Source: TMP-24 sp041397305 (lineage in GTDB: Bacteria > Pseudomonadota > Alphaproteobacteria > Rhodobacterales > Rhodobacteraceae). Taken from it: a DNA stretch of 64,000 bases. The notes beneath the pieces are model-generated. The model was not told where the DNA came from, did no database searches, and saw only the letters and a program-made list of their open reading frames with translations. The DNA is taken from NCBI GenBank assembly GCA_041397305.1, contig JAWKWX010000012.1, forward strand, positions 1-64,000. The letters run 5' to 3'. Positions 14,247 through 24,320 of this stretch are shown here, piece after piece. How positions within the stretch are numbered: the first letter of the stretch is position 1; every line of letters begins with the position of its first letter. A program made the translations under genes and the position numbers.

Positions 14247-15158
14247 ATGTCGATCCGGCCCATCCTCGAAACCCGCCGCGCCCAGCCTGCCCGCGAAGGG
14301 GCGGGCGTGAACCTGCACCGCGCCTTCGGCTTCCGCGATCCGACGGAACTGGACCCGTTCCTTCTCTTCGACGATTTCCGCAACGACGATCCGCGCGATT
14401 ATCTCGCCGGGTTTCCCTGGCATCCGCACCGCGGGATCGAGACGATCACCTATGTGCTGGCCGGAACGGTCGAGCATGGCGACAGTCTCGGCAATCGCGG
14501 CACGCTGGGCGCAGGCGACGTGCAGTGGATGACCGCCGGGTCGGGGATCCTGCATCAGGAGATGCCCAAGGGCAATATCGCCGGGCAGATGCATGGCTTC
14601 CAGCTCTGGGCGAACCTGCCCTCGGCGCTGAAGATGACCGCGCCGCGCTATCAGGATGTGAAATCGGCCGATATCCCCGAGATCGTGGATGACGACGGCA
14701 GCCGCGTGAAGGTCATCGTCGGGTCGTTCTGGGGACGGACGGGCCCGATCGACGGGATCGCGGCCGACCCGCAATATCTGGATGTCTTCGTGCCGCCGGG
14801 CGTGCGAAAGACCTTCAAGGTCGACACCTACCGCCGGGCCTTCGCCTATGTCTTCCAGGGCGCGGGCCGGTTTGCCGATGCCTCGCGCCCCGAGGGCGTG
14901 CTGCTGGAAAAGGAAGTGATGGGGGAGGAAGTGAATATCCGCGACCTCTCGGGCAACCGCACTTTGATCCGTTTTGGCACCGGCGACGAGGTAACGGTGC
15001 AGGCGGGCGATCAGGGGGTGCGGTTCCTGTTGATTTCAGGCGCCCCGCTGGAAGAGCCGGTCGCCTGGCACGGGCCGATCGTGATGAACACCGAGGACGA
15101 ATTGCGCCAGGCGATGGCCGATCTCAGGAACGGCACCTTCATCCGCCCCGGCCACTGA
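14247..15158 (+). CDS. Pirin-family protein
   Basis: A 303-residue pirin, a bicupin protein. The N-terminal cupin holds the metal motif WHPHRGIETITYVLAG with ligands His, His, His and Glu (..ILHQEMP). The second cupin is the C-terminal half. Bacterial pirins include quercetinase-like dioxygenases and regulators of pyruvate metabolism; which applies here is unknown. The start at 14247 follows ACGGAGGCTCCC. An upstream ATG in frame at 14094 lies across the inverted repeats and is rejected. Divergent from the cyclase-marR-iorAB operon, so it may share its regulation. Confidence 0.92.
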   Translation: MSIRPILETRRAQPAREGAGVNLHRAFGFRDPTELDPFLLFDDFRNDDPRDYLAGFPWHPHRGIETITYVLAGTVEHGDSLGNRGTLGAGDVQWMTAGSGILHQEMPKGNIAGQMHGFQLWANLPSALKMTAPRYQDVKSADIPEIVDDDGSRVKVIVGSFWGRTGPIDGIAADPQYLDVFVPPGVRKTFKVDTYRRAFAYVFQGAGRFADASRPEGVLLEKEVMGEEVNIRDLSGNRTLIRFGTGDEVTVQAGDQGVRFLLISGAPLEEPVAWHGPIVMNTEDELRQAMADLRNGTFIRPGH

Positions 15159-15167
15159 TGACATTGA

Positions 15168-15191
15168 GGGCCGCGTCGCAAGGCGCGGCCC
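15168..15191. terminator. Hairpin between convergent pirin and lpd genes
   Basis: GGGCCGCG (15168-15175) and CGCGGCCC (15184-15191) form a perfect 8-bp stem with an 8-base loop. It lies in the 43-base gap between the convergent pirin and lpd stops. It could end transcription from both sides, though T tracts are weak. Confidence 0.55.
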
Positions 15192-15201
15192 GTTCGCCGG
15201 A

Positions 15202-16590
<1,389 letters not shown>

Positions 16591-16616
16591 GGGTCGGGTC
16601 CTTTGTCTTGCGGAGG

Positions 16617-16668
16617 CCGGGGGCTGTCTGCCCCCCGGACCCCCCGAGGATATTTCTACCACAATGAA
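16617..16668. repeat. Intergenic hairpin repeat, copy 2
   Basis: CCGGGGGC (16617-16624) pairs with GCCCCCCGG (16630-16638). A second C-run, GAGGATATTT and an A-rich tail follow, in the same order as copy 1 at 8967-9020. It sits immediately before lpd (minus strand) and after the MAPEG gene. This is a position where it could end the upstream transcript or act as an RNA processing site. Confidence 0.65.
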
Positions 16669-16672
16669 GGCA

Positions 16673-17068
16673 TCAGATCAGGGATGCGAGGATCATCGTG
16701 AGGGTTGCGAAGAAGCCGACGCCCCAGATGACCGAGCGCCAGGGGCGCAGGCCAAAGGCGTAGGCGGGGATGTAGAGGAGGCGGGCACCGAGGTAGGTCC
16801 AGGCGGCAGTTTGGGTGGTGGCGGTCGACTGGTGGCCGAGGGTGACGGTGAGGGTGGCGATGGTGAAGAGGATCAGCCCCTCGAAATGGTTGGTCACGGC
16901 GCGCTGGAGGCGGCCCGAAAGGATCGAGAGCGGACGCGAGGGCGGGCGGTCGCGTGCGGACGTCGTGTAGCCAGCCCCGAGGTCGCGGTTGGCGAAGGCG
17001 GCGAAGAGCGCGAGCTGGGCCATCTGCAGGAGGGCCGCGAGGGCGAGGACGGTGAGTTCTGGGGTCAT
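16673..17068 (-). CDS. MAPEG-family membrane protein (first of two)
   Basis: A 131-residue protein with four predicted membrane helices and the MAPEG pattern: ELTVLALAALLQMAQL, LSGRLQRAVTNHFEGL, ARLLYIPAYAFGL with Arg and Tyr, and a last hydrophobic helix. MAPEG proteins include microsomal glutathione transferases and relatives of unknown activity in bacteria. It lies in tandem with a second MAPEG gene, 24 bases apart, inside the suc-lpd cluster. Substrate unknown; the conserved Asn-His-Phe-Glu segment matches the bacterial subgroup. Confidence 0.88.
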   Translation of the reverse strand: MTPELTVLALAALLQMAQLALFAAFANRDLGAGYTTSARDRPPSRPLSILSGRLQRAVTNHFEGLILFTIATLTVTLGHQSTATTQTAAWTYLGARLLYIPAYAFGLRPWRSVIWGVGFFATLTMILASLI

Positions 17069-17092
17069 GCGGTCGGCCGGTCTTTCCGTCTG

Positions 17093-17479
17093 TCAGAGGG
17101 CGGCGAAATAGAGGCAGGCGGTGGCAATGAAGCCGACAAGCCAGGCGAGGGTGCGCAGCCACGGCAGGCCGAGCGGATAGAGCACGGCATAGGCGAGGCG
17201 GGCGAGCAGGAAAGCGCGTGCGGCGAGCAGCGTGTCGGGGGTGAAAGCTCCCCTGGCCTGTACCAGCAGCACCGCCGGGGCGAAGAGGGCAAGCGCCACG
17301 ACGGCATTGTCGGCGGCGCGCTTGCAGCGGCCGGGCACGCCGGTCAGTTCGCGCGGCTCGTCGCGCGGGCCGACGAGATAGGGCAGGCCGAGCGGCGGGG
17401 TGGCGGCGAGGACATGGACGAGGATCTGCACGAGGACCAGAAGGCCATAGAGCGCGAGGATCGAGAGTTCGTTCGACAT
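17093..17479 (-). CDS. MAPEG-family membrane protein (second of two)
   Basis: A 128-residue protein with four hydrophobic segments and a MAPEG arrangement: ELSILALYGLLVLVQI, GRCKRAADNAVVALALFAP and RLAYAVLYPLGLPWLRT. It is clearly homologous in layout to the downstream MAPEG protein, but the Asn-His-Phe-Glu block is replaced by DNAVVALALF, so the pair is diverged. Ribosome site GGAGG before ATG 17479. It sits directly downstream of a very short frame and an NTF2-like gene on the same strand. Role unknown. Confidence 0.85.
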   Translation of the reverse strand: MSNELSILALYGLLVLVQILVHVLAATPPLGLPYLVGPRDEPRELTGVPGRCKRAADNAVVALALFAPAVLLVQARGAFTPDTLLAARAFLLARLAYAVLYPLGLPWLRTLAWLVGFIATACLYFAAL

Positions 17480-17494
17480 TACCGTTTCCTCCTG

Positions 17495-17578
17495 TCAGCG
17501 GCCCGCCAAGTGGGGGGCCGCGTGGCGCAGGATACGGCGGGTCGGGCCGTCGGTCACGCGAAAGAAGGCGGGGGTCAT
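17495..17578 (-). CDS. Possible 27-residue translationally coupled peptide
   Basis: A 28-codon frame (MTPAFFRVTDGPTRRILRHA.., stop at 17495) begins with an ATG that overlaps the stop of the NTF2-like gene as ATGA. Its stop lies 16 bases before the MAPEG start codon. The overlap and position are those of a real operon gene. The length makes this weak, and it may be a remnant or chance. Confidence 0.25.
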   Translation of the reverse strand: MTPAFFRVTDGPTRRILRHAAPHLAGR

Positions 17579-17940
17579 GGGTCAGGGGCCTCGCAGGGGG
17601 TGCCCTGATGGAAGCGGAGCTGCCAGCGGCCCGAGGAGCGATCCCAGATCGAAGAGCGGTTGGCCCATTCGGTGCCATCGGGGGTGCGGCGTTCGGAGAT
17701 GTAGGTGACCAGGGCGAGGTCGGGGGACAGGGTATGGGTGGTCAGGGCGTGGAGGGTGGCGTCAATCCGGCCCGCCTCGGTTCCATCGGGCAGGAGCTCG
17801 TCGCGGCCATAGCGGCGGCCGGAGCGGCCGAATTCGAAGAAGTCGGGGGCGAAGGTGGCCTCCATCAGAGCCCGGTCGAAGCGGGTTTCGGCGCGCCAGA
17901 GGGAGAGTTCGAGGGGGTGGAGGGGGGAGGTAGCGGTCAA
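17575..17940 (-). CDS. NTF2-like / DUF4440-type protein
   Basis: A 121-residue protein of the NTF2-like (SnoaL/DUF4440) fold: ELSLWRAETRFDRALMEATF, DFFEFGRSGRRYGRD and a C-terminal RSSIWDRSSGRWQLRFHQGT strand region. This fold covers polyketide cyclases, ketosteroid isomerases and small-molecule-binding proteins. No ATG or GTG is suitably placed. The likely start is TTG at 17940, which overlaps the stop of the upstream membrane-protein gene (TTGA). The next in-frame ATG would remove the first conserved helix. Function not predictable. Confidence 0.8.
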   Translation of the reverse strand: MTATSPLHPLELSLWRAETRFDRALMEATFAPDFFEFGRSGRRYGRDELLPDGTEAGRIDATLHALTTHTLSPDLALVTYISERRTPDGTEWANRSSIWDRSSGRWQLRFHQGTPCEAPDP

Positions 17941-18377
17941 CTCAAGTCCCCGGTGCGAACCAGTTCATAGAGGTGCTTGATGAGCAATACCCAGAGCACA
18001 ACCCAGATTGCCGCAACAACATCTGGCAATACTAGGACAAATCCCGGCACTTGCAGGAGGGACGCTAGGAAGATGATCGCCTTTAAGGCCACAATCAGGA
18101 CTGCAGAGTGAAGGGCATATCGGTGCCTGATCCAGGCGAAAAATCCCAGCAGGAGAAACAGGACGGACTCGATGACAAATACCCAAGGAGGTGCTGTCGG
18201 TCCAAACGGCAGACTCTCAACTTCGGGATCATTGACCAGCCAAGGATATATGAACCAGAGTGAAAACGCGGCGGCAAGGACGGCGGCGAGCGAGATAGGT
18301 TTGAGCCACGTCCGCCGTCCGGGGCTAGCTTGCTCTCCATGTTGGATGGTCTTTCCCCCGCCCTTCAGTTCGCCCAT
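17937..18377 (-). CDS. Hypothetical membrane protein within the suc cluster, A+T-richer
   Basis: A 146-residue protein with a basic N-terminus and four hydrophobic segments: about residues 28-48, 65-85, 90-110 and 116-136. The ATG at 18377 overlaps the sucB stop as TGATG, so it is translationally coupled to sucB. Base composition is visibly more A+T-rich than sucB or lpd, with codons such as CTA, AGG and ATA that are otherwise rare here. This suggests recent acquisition. No family was recognised. It is intact, unlike the other A+T-rich frames in the cluster. Confidence 0.7.
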   Translation of the reverse strand: MGELKGGGKTIQHGEQASPGRRTWLKPISLAAVLAAAFSLWFIYPWLVNDPEVESLPFGPTAPPWVFVIESVLFLLLGFFAWIRHRYALHSAVLIVALKAIIFLASLLQVPGFVLVLPDVVAAIWVVLWVLLIKHLYELVRTGDLS

Positions 18378-19645
18378 CACAAATCCATCAGTAGTCGACG
18401 CGGATCCTCCAGCGCCTCCTTCACCCGCACGAGGAACGTCACCGCGCCCTTGCCGTCGACGATCCGGTGGTCGTAGCTCAAGGCGAGATACATCATCGGG
18501 CGGATCACGATCTGGCCGTTCACCACGACGGGACGGTCCTGGATCTTGTGCATGCCGAGGATGCCCGACTGGGGCGGGTTGAGGATGGGCGAGGACATGA
18601 GCGAGCCGTAGACGCCGCCGTTCGATATGGTGAAGCTGCCGCCCTGCATCTCGGCCATCGAGAGCTTGCCGTCGCGGGCGCGCAGGCCCAGTTCGCCGAT
18701 CTTCTTCTCGATCTGGGCGAAGGACATCTGGTCGGCGTCGCGGACGACGGGGACGACGAGGCCCGAGGGCGTGCCGACGGCCACGCCCATATGGACATAG
18801 TTCTTGTAGACCACGTCGCCGCCGTCGATCTCGGCATTGACCTCTGGCACTTCCTTCAGCGCGTGGCAGCAGGCCTTCACGAAGAAGGACATGAAGCCCA
18901 TCTTCACGCCGTGCTTCTTCTCGAACGCGTCCTTGTAGGTGTTGCGGGTGTCCATCACCGCGCTCATGTCGACCTCGTTGTAGGTCGTGAGCATCGCGGC
19001 GGTGTTCTGGGCATCCTTCAGGCGGCGGGCGATGGTGGCGCGCAGGCGCGTCATCTTGACCCTTTCCTCGCGCGCGGCATCCTCGGCCGGGACCGGGGCG
19101 CGCGGCGCGGCGGCGGGCGCGGGGACGGCGGAGGCGACGGCGGGCTGGGCCGCGGCCTGGCCCGCGACGGCGCGGGCCACGTCGTCCTTCATCACGCGGC
19201 CATCGCGGCCCGAGGGCTGGACCTGGTCGCGGGAAAGGCCTGCCTCGGCCATCGCTTTCCTGGCGGCGGGCGCATCTTCGACATCCCTGGCCTTCGCGGC
19301 GGGGGCGGGCGCGGCGGCTGGTGCAGGCGCGGCGGGCTCAGACTTGGGCGCTTCGGTCCTGGGCGCTTCGGTCTTGGGCGCTTCGGTCTTGGCCGGCGCG
19401 CTGGCGGTGGCGCCTTCGCTGATGATCGCGAGGCGGGCCTTGGGGTCGACCGTCGTGCCTTCCGGCGCAAGGATTTCGGCAAGGACGCCCGCGACCGGCG
19501 AGGGGACCTCGACCGAGACCTTGTCGGTTTCCAGTTCGCACAGCATCTCGTCGACCTTCACCGCATCGCCGACCTTCTTGAACCAGGTCGAGACGGTGGC
19601 TTCGGTGACGCTTTCGCCGAGGGAGGGGACCATTACATCAGTCAT
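18377..19645 (-). CDS. sucB: Dihydrolipoyllysine-residue succinyltransferase (E2)
   Basis: E2 core enzyme of 2-oxoglutarate dehydrogenase, 422 residues. Residues 1-80 are the lipoyl domain with lipoylated Lys42 in ELETDKVSVEV. An Ala/Pro linker with repeats of the type APKTE follows. The E3/E1-binding domain is near residues 120-155 (ARKAMAEAGLSRDQVQPSGRDG). The catalytic domain ends with SYDHRIVDGKGAV, holding the active-site His and Asp. A short linker repeat is encoded by tandem copies around 19340-19390. The gene follows sucA by 45 bases and is coupled to the small membrane-protein gene downstream. Confidence 0.97.
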   Translation of the reverse strand: MTDVMVPSLGESVTEATVSTWFKKVGDAVKVDEMLCELETDKVSVEVPSPVAGVLAEILAPEGTTVDPKARLAIISEGATASAPAKTEAPKTEAPRTEAPKSEPAAPAPAAAPAPAAKARDVEDAPAARKAMAEAGLSRDQVQPSGRDGRVMKDDVARAVAGQAAAQPAVASAVPAPAAAPRAPVPAEDAAREERVKMTRLRATIARRLKDAQNTAAMLTTYNEVDMSAVMDTRNTYKDAFEKKHGVKMGFMSFFVKACCHALKEVPEVNAEIDGGDVVYKNYVHMGVAVGTPSGLVVPVVRDADQMSFAQIEKKIGELGLRARDGKLSMAEMQGGSFTISNGGVYGSLMSSPILNPPQSGILGMHKIQDRPVVVNGQIVIRPMMYLALSYDHRIVDGKGAVTFLVRVKEALEDPRRLLMDL

Positions 19646-19690
19646 CTACTTAACTCCTGAGAGGTTCGGGCAGAGGGCAGGGCGGAGGCC

Positions 19691-22639
19691 TCAGCCCAGA
19701 GCCTCTTTGACGAGGGTTTCCTGTTCATACTTGTGACGCGAGGCGAGGCCGGTGGCAGGCGAGGCAGAGGCCACGCGGCCCGCATAGCGGGCGCGCTTGT
19801 GCTTGGCGCCGACGTCGGCGAGGATTTCCTCGAGCGCGGGGTCCATGTGGAACCAGGCGCCCTGGTTCTTCGGCTCTTCCTGGCACCAGACGAACTCTGC
19901 GCCGAGGAAGCGCGACAGTTCGGTCCGGAGCGACTTGCCGGGCACCGGATAGAGCTGCTCGACGCGCAGGAGGTAAGTGTCGTCCTGTCCACGCGCGTCG
20001 CGTTCGGCCAGAAGGTCGTAATAGACCTTGCCCGAACAGAGGACGACGCGCCTGATCTTGGCGTCGGGCTTCAGTTTCAGCTCCGAATGGCCCTTCTGGG
20101 CATCGTCCCAGAGGCAGCGGTGGAAGTAGGACCCGTCGGTGAAATCCTCCGCATCCGAGATCGCCATCGGGTGGCGCAGAAGCGACTTCGGCGTCATCAG
20201 GATCAGCGGCTTGCGGTAGTCCCGGTGCATCTGGCGCCGCAGGATGTGGAAATAGTTGGACGGGGTGGTGCAGTTGGCGACGATCCAGTTGTCATGTGCG
20301 GACAGCTGCAGGAAGCGCTCAAGCCGCGCCGAGGAATGTTCCGGCCCCTGGCCTTCGAACCCGTGCGGCAGGAGGCAGACGAGGCCGGACATGCGCAGCC
20401 ATTTGCTTTCGCCCGAGTTGATGAACTGGTCGAACATGATCTGCGCGCCGTTGGCGAAGTCGCCGAACTGCGCCTCCCACAGCGTCAGCGCATTGGGCTC
20501 TGACAGCGAATAGCCATATTCGAAGCCGAGGACGGCATATTCCGAGAGCATCGAATCGATGGCCTCGTAACGCGCCTGGCCGGGGCGGATGTGGTTCAGC
20601 GGATAGTGGCGTTCCTCGGTCGTCTGGTCGACCCAGCCGGAATGGCGCTGCGAGAAGGTGCCGCGCGTACAGTCCTGGCCGGACAGGCGAACCGGGAAGC
20701 CTTCGGACAGAAGCGAACCGAAGGCGAGCGCCTCGGCGGTGGCCCAGTCGAATCCCTTGCCGGTTTCGAACATCCTGGCCTTGGCGTCCAACAGGCGCGC
20801 GACGGTCTTGTGCAGGTCGAAGCCTTCGGGAACGCGCGTCAGCGCGGCGCCCACTTCCTTGAGGGTCTCGGCCTTGATCCAGGTTTCGCCGCGCTGGTAA
20901 TTGTCGAGGTCCTTGGCCTTCATCCGGCCCCAGCGGCCATCCAGCCAGTCGGCCTTGTTGGGCTTGTAGTCGCGGCCGATCTCGAACTCTTCGTTCAGCC
21001 GCGCCTGGAAGCCGGCCTTCATGTCCTCGATCTCGCCTTCCGGGATCAGCCCGTCGGCGACGAGACGTTCGGTGTAAAGCTGCAGCGTCGTCTTCTGCTT
21101 GCGGATGCGGGCATACATCGCCGGGTTGGTGAACATCGGCTCGTCGCCTTCGTTGTGACCGAAGCGGCGGTAGCAGAAGATGTCGATCACCACGTCCTTG
21201 TGGAACTTCTGGCGGAACTCGGTGGCGACCTTGGCGGCATGGACGACCGCTTCGGGATCGTCGCCGTTCACATGGAAGATCGGCGCCTCGACCATCAGCG
21301 CGATGTCGGTCGGATAGGGCGAGGAGCGCGAGAAGGCGGGCGCGGTGGTGAAGCCGATCTGGTTGTTGACGATGATATGCAGGCAGCCGCCGGTCCGGTG
21401 GCCCTTGATGCCCGACAGCTGCAGGCATTCGGCCACCACGCCCTGACCCGCGAAGGCCGCATCGCCGTGGAGAAGGATCGGCAGTACCGCGCCGCGGTCG
21501 GTCTGGTCGCCATACTGGTCCTGCTTGGCGCGGACCTTGCCGAGGACGACGGGGTTCACCGCCTCCAGATGGCTGGGGTTCGCGGTCAGGCTGAGGTGGA
21601 CGACATTGTCGTCGAACGTGCGGTCCGACGAGGCGCCGAGGTGGTACTTCACATCGCCCGAGCCATCGACCGAATCCGGCTTGAAGCTGCCGCCCTGGAA
21701 TTCGTTGAAGATCGCCCGGTAGGGTTTCTGCATGACGTTGGCGAGGATATTGAGCCGCCCGCGGTGCGGCATGCCGATGACGATCTCCTTCACGCCATGG
21801 GCGCCGCCGACCTTGATGATCGCTTCCATCGCCGGGATGAGCGCTTCGGCGCCATCCAGGCCGAAACGCTTGGTGCCGGTATATTTGACATGCAGGAACT
21901 TCTCGAACCCTTCGGCCTCGACAAGCTTGTTCAGGATCGCGCGGCGGCCCTCGCGGGTGAAGCTGATTTCCTTGCCGTAGCCCTCGATCCGTTCCTTCAG
22001 CCAGCCCGCCTGCTCGGGGTCGGAAATGTGCATGTATTGCAGCGCGAAGGTGCCGCAATAGGTGCGGCGGACGATGTCGATGATCTCGCGCATCGAGGCA
22101 TGTTCGAGGCCAAGCACCATGTCGATGAAGATCGGCCGGTCCATGTCGGCTTCGGTGAAACCGTAGGAGGCCGGGTCAAGCTCCGGCATGTAGGGCTTTT
22201 CGGCTAGGCCGAGCGGGTCGAGATCGGCGGCGAGATGGCCGCGGATCCGGTAGGCGCGGATCAGCATGAGCGCGCGCAGGCTATCGAGAACGGCGCGCTT
22301 CAGATCCTCGTCGGTGACCTTGGTACCCGCTTCCGCGGCCTTGGCGCGGATCTTCTCGCCCACCGCCTTCGTATCGACCGGCCATTCGCCGGTCATGGCG
22401 GCGGTCAGGTCATCGGAGGGCGCGGGCGGCCAGTCGGGCCGGTCCCAGGAGGCACCCTGCGCCTCTTTCTTCACATCCGTCTCCCGGTCGCCGAGCGAGC
22501 GGAAGAAGGATGCCCAGGTCGGATCGACCGAGTGGGGGTCGGTGGCGAAACGGGCATACATCTGTTCGACATATTCGGCGTTCGCGCCCTGCAGGAAGGA
22601 GGAGGCGTGGAACTGGTCGTTCTGGGGATGGTCGGTCAT
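19691..22639 (-). CDS. sucA: 2-oxoglutarate dehydrogenase E1 component
   Basis: E1 component, 982 residues, TPP-dependent, decarboxylating 2-oxoglutarate and passing the succinyl group to lipoyl-SucB. Visible features: the N-terminal SSFLQGANAEYVEQMYARF segment; the middle catalytic part with GMPHRGRLNILANVMQKP, NGDDPEAVVHAAKVA and RRFGHNEGDEP; and the C-terminal LPHGFEGQGPEHSSARLERF. Length is typical of alphaproteobacteria. AGGTGA before ATG 22639 overlaps the stop of an upstream frame. It is preceded on its strand by two frame-broken small genes and then sucD. Confidence 0.98.
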   Translation of the reverse strand: MTDHPQNDQFHASSFLQGANAEYVEQMYARFATDPHSVDPTWASFFRSLGDRETDVKKEAQGASWDRPDWPPAPSDDLTAAMTGEWPVDTKAVGEKIRAKAAEAGTKVTDEDLKRAVLDSLRALMLIRAYRIRGHLAADLDPLGLAEKPYMPELDPASYGFTEADMDRPIFIDMVLGLEHASMREIIDIVRRTYCGTFALQYMHISDPEQAGWLKERIEGYGKEISFTREGRRAILNKLVEAEGFEKFLHVKYTGTKRFGLDGAEALIPAMEAIIKVGGAHGVKEIVIGMPHRGRLNILANVMQKPYRAIFNEFQGGSFKPDSVDGSGDVKYHLGASSDRTFDDNVVHLSLTANPSHLEAVNPVVLGKVRAKQDQYGDQTDRGAVLPILLHGDAAFAGQGVVAECLQLSGIKGHRTGGCLHIIVNNQIGFTTAPAFSRSSPYPTDIALMVEAPIFHVNGDDPEAVVHAAKVATEFRQKFHKDVVIDIFCYRRFGHNEGDEPMFTNPAMYARIRKQKTTLQLYTERLVADGLIPEGEIEDMKAGFQARLNEEFEIGRDYKPNKADWLDGRWGRMKAKDLDNYQRGETWIKAETLKEVGAALTRVPEGFDLHKTVARLLDAKARMFETGKGFDWATAEALAFGSLLSEGFPVRLSGQDCTRGTFSQRHSGWVDQTTEERHYPLNHIRPGQARYEAIDSMLSEYAVLGFEYGYSLSEPNALTLWEAQFGDFANGAQIMFDQFINSGESKWLRMSGLVCLLPHGFEGQGPEHSSARLERFLQLSAHDNWIVANCTTPSNYFHILRRQMHRDYRKPLILMTPKSLLRHPMAISDAEDFTDGSYFHRCLWDDAQKGHSELKLKPDAKIRRVVLCSGKVYYDLLAERDARGQDDTYLLRVEQLYPVPGKSLRTELSRFLGAEFVWCQEEPKNQGAWFHMDPALEEILADVGAKHKRARYAGRVASASPATGLASRHKYEQETLVKEALG

Positions 22640-22643
22640 GGGG

Positions 22644-22986
22644 TCACCTTGAGGGGGCGGGCGGCGATTGCCAGTGGGTTTTTACGCTTGCCGTCGCGGG
22701 GAATGGTTCGCCGACGAGCTGAGAGATTTCCTCGGAGTCCAGCAGCAAGAATAACAATGTGCGCTCATTCGCAGCGTCTGACTTCGGTTGCAAAGGGATG
22801 AACTTTACCGGAGGGAGACCAGTCAGCGGTCCGCCAGCCATTTCCGCAATTTGGTTGAGAAGCCCTGGACATAGTATGAGGCGCTTCGGAGAGTCCAACA
22901 AGTTGCATGTGGTAATGGACCTTTTCCACTGAGAGCTTCCTTCGTCTGCGAAGTTTTAGATACACGCGGAAGGTGGCGCGTTTCAT
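22644..22986 (-). pseudogene. Frame-interrupted small gene between sucD and sucA (second)
   Basis: The likely start, ATG at 22986 (MKRATFRVYLKLRRRR..), overlaps the stop of the preceding frame as ATGA. The most protein-like C-terminus (..KFIPLQPKSDAANERTLLF..) is in another frame and stops at 22644, five bases before sucA. The first frame stops at 22765. The two halves can be joined by a single frame change near 22895-22910. The stretch is A+T-richer than its neighbours. Read together it would give about 113 residues of no recognised family. It could be a decayed gene, or an indel in this sequence. Confidence 0.45.
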
Positions 22987-23424
22987 CCGCTTCCCGGATC
23001 ATGAACCGCGCACTCGAGCTCGCGGCGATCATTGGTGTTCTTGAGTCGATTTTCCACAGATGCCCGCCGCATCTTGATACTGCACCGCGCATTCCCATCG
23101 AGGCTTTCCCACGAGGTCGTCGCGGTCGTCACCGGGTTTACGGAGTAGATAGACACTCTCAAACTCACTGTTGGTGGTCCGACAAGAAGTTTTGCGCAAG
23201 CGCCGGAATTCATCTCGGCAATTGTCGTTCGATCCAACCCGGAGGCCAGATCGTTTGAGCTCCCGCACCACCGATGTCTGCCCGCGCGCGAGCGCAGGCG
23301 GAAACGATGGTTTGCAAGAGAATTTCGCACGTTGCGAATGGGCATGGCGTGCTTCCGACAGAAACCGAGGCTGCCATAGCAGACAAACGGCCACAATCTT
23401 GCGCTTTCTGAAAGCACCCATCAT
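22983..23424 (-). pseudogene. Frame-interrupted small gene between sucD and sucA (first)
   Basis: Translation could begin at ATG-ATG right after the sucD stop (TAA-ATG-ATG, 23424). This gives MMGAFRKRKIVAVCLL.., like a signal peptide start. That frame runs to a stop at 23029. A different frame carries a convincing C-terminus (..PPTVSLRVSIYSVNPVTT..) and ends at 22983 in an ATGA overlap with the next start. All three frames stay open for long stretches, and composition is A+T-rich for this genome. The true reading is unresolved; one or two frame changes would be needed. No family recognised. Confidence 0.45.
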
Positions 23425-24309
23425 TTATCCCTTGATCGCCTTCTGAACCGCCTCGCCCAGATGGGCGGGGCTGTCGGCCACCACGATGCCGGCGGCCTTC
23501 ATCGCCTCGATCTTGCTTTCGGCGTCACCCTTGCCGCCCGCGACGATGGCGCCGGCGTGGCCCATGCGGCGGCCTTTGGGGGCCGTGCGGCCGGCGATGA
23601 AACCGGCGGTCGGCTTCCAGCGGCCGCGTTTCTTTTCGTCGGCGAGGAACTGGGCGGCCTCTTCCTCGGCCGACCCGCCGATCTCGCCGATCATGATGAT
23701 CGAATGGGTGTCGGGGTCGGCGAGGAACATTTCCAGCACGTCGATATGCTCAGTCCCCTTGATCGGGTCGCCGCCGATGCCCACGGCCGAGGACTGGCCG
23801 AGGCCGAGGTCGGTCGTCTGTTTCACCGCCTCGTAGGTCAGCGTGCCGGAGCGCGAGACGACGCCGACCGAGCCCTTCTGGTGGATATGGCCGGGCATGA
23901 TGCCGATCTTGCATTCGCCCGGCGTGATGACGCCGGGGCAGTTCGGCCCGATCAGGCGCGAGCGCGAATTGATCAGCGCGCGCTTCACTTTCATCATGTC
24001 GAGGACCGGGATGCCTTCGGTGATGCAGACGATCAGCTCCATCTCGGCGTCGATCGCCTCGAGGATCGAATCCGCCGCGAAGGGCGGGGGGACGTAGATG
24101 ACGCTTGCATTGGCGCTGGTTGCGGCGCGGGCCTCGTGGACCGAGTCGAAGACCGGAAGCCCGAGGTGATCGCTGCCGCCCTTGCCGGGCGTCACGCCGC
24201 CGACCATCTGCGTGCCATAGGCGATGGCCTGTTCGGTGTGGAACGTGCCCTGCGAGCCGGTGAGCCCCTGACAGATGACGCGGGTGGATTTGTTGACGAG
24301 TACGGACAT
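23425..24309 (-). CDS. sucD: Succinyl-CoA synthetase (ADP-forming) alpha subunit
   Basis: Alpha subunit, 294 residues, which carries the phosphohistidine and CoA-binding domain. CoA-binding Rossmann part: VNKSTRVICQGLTGSQGTFH and GTQMVGGVTPGKGG. Phosphorylated His is in GRRMGHAGAIVAGGKG near residue 250. NCPGVITPGECKIGIMPG is also conserved. With SucC it forms succinate, CoA and ATP from succinyl-CoA. Start at 24309 follows AGGGGAATCGGA. Unusually, the gene is separated from sucC by about 540 bases containing an extra small gene, whereas the two subunits are normally adjacent. Confidence 0.98.
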   Translation of the reverse strand: MSVLVNKSTRVICQGLTGSQGTFHTEQAIAYGTQMVGGVTPGKGGSDHLGLPVFDSVHEARAATSANASVIYVPPPFAADSILEAIDAEMELIVCITEGIPVLDMMKVKRALINSRSRLIGPNCPGVITPGECKIGIMPGHIHQKGSVGVVSRSGTLTYEAVKQTTDLGLGQSSAVGIGGDPIKGTEHIDVLEMFLADPDTHSIIMIGEIGGSAEEEAAQFLADEKKRGRWKPTAGFIAGRTAPKGRRMGHAGAIVAGGKGDAESKIEAMKAAGIVVADSPAHLGEAVQKAIKG

Positions 24310-24320
24310 TTCCGATTCCC

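Noticed and set aside
19330..19395. Tandem repeats in the sucB linker as a mobile or phase-variable repeat
   Set aside because: They encode the Ala/Pro/Lys linker between lipoyl and E3-binding domains, which is commonly repetitive, and keep the frame.
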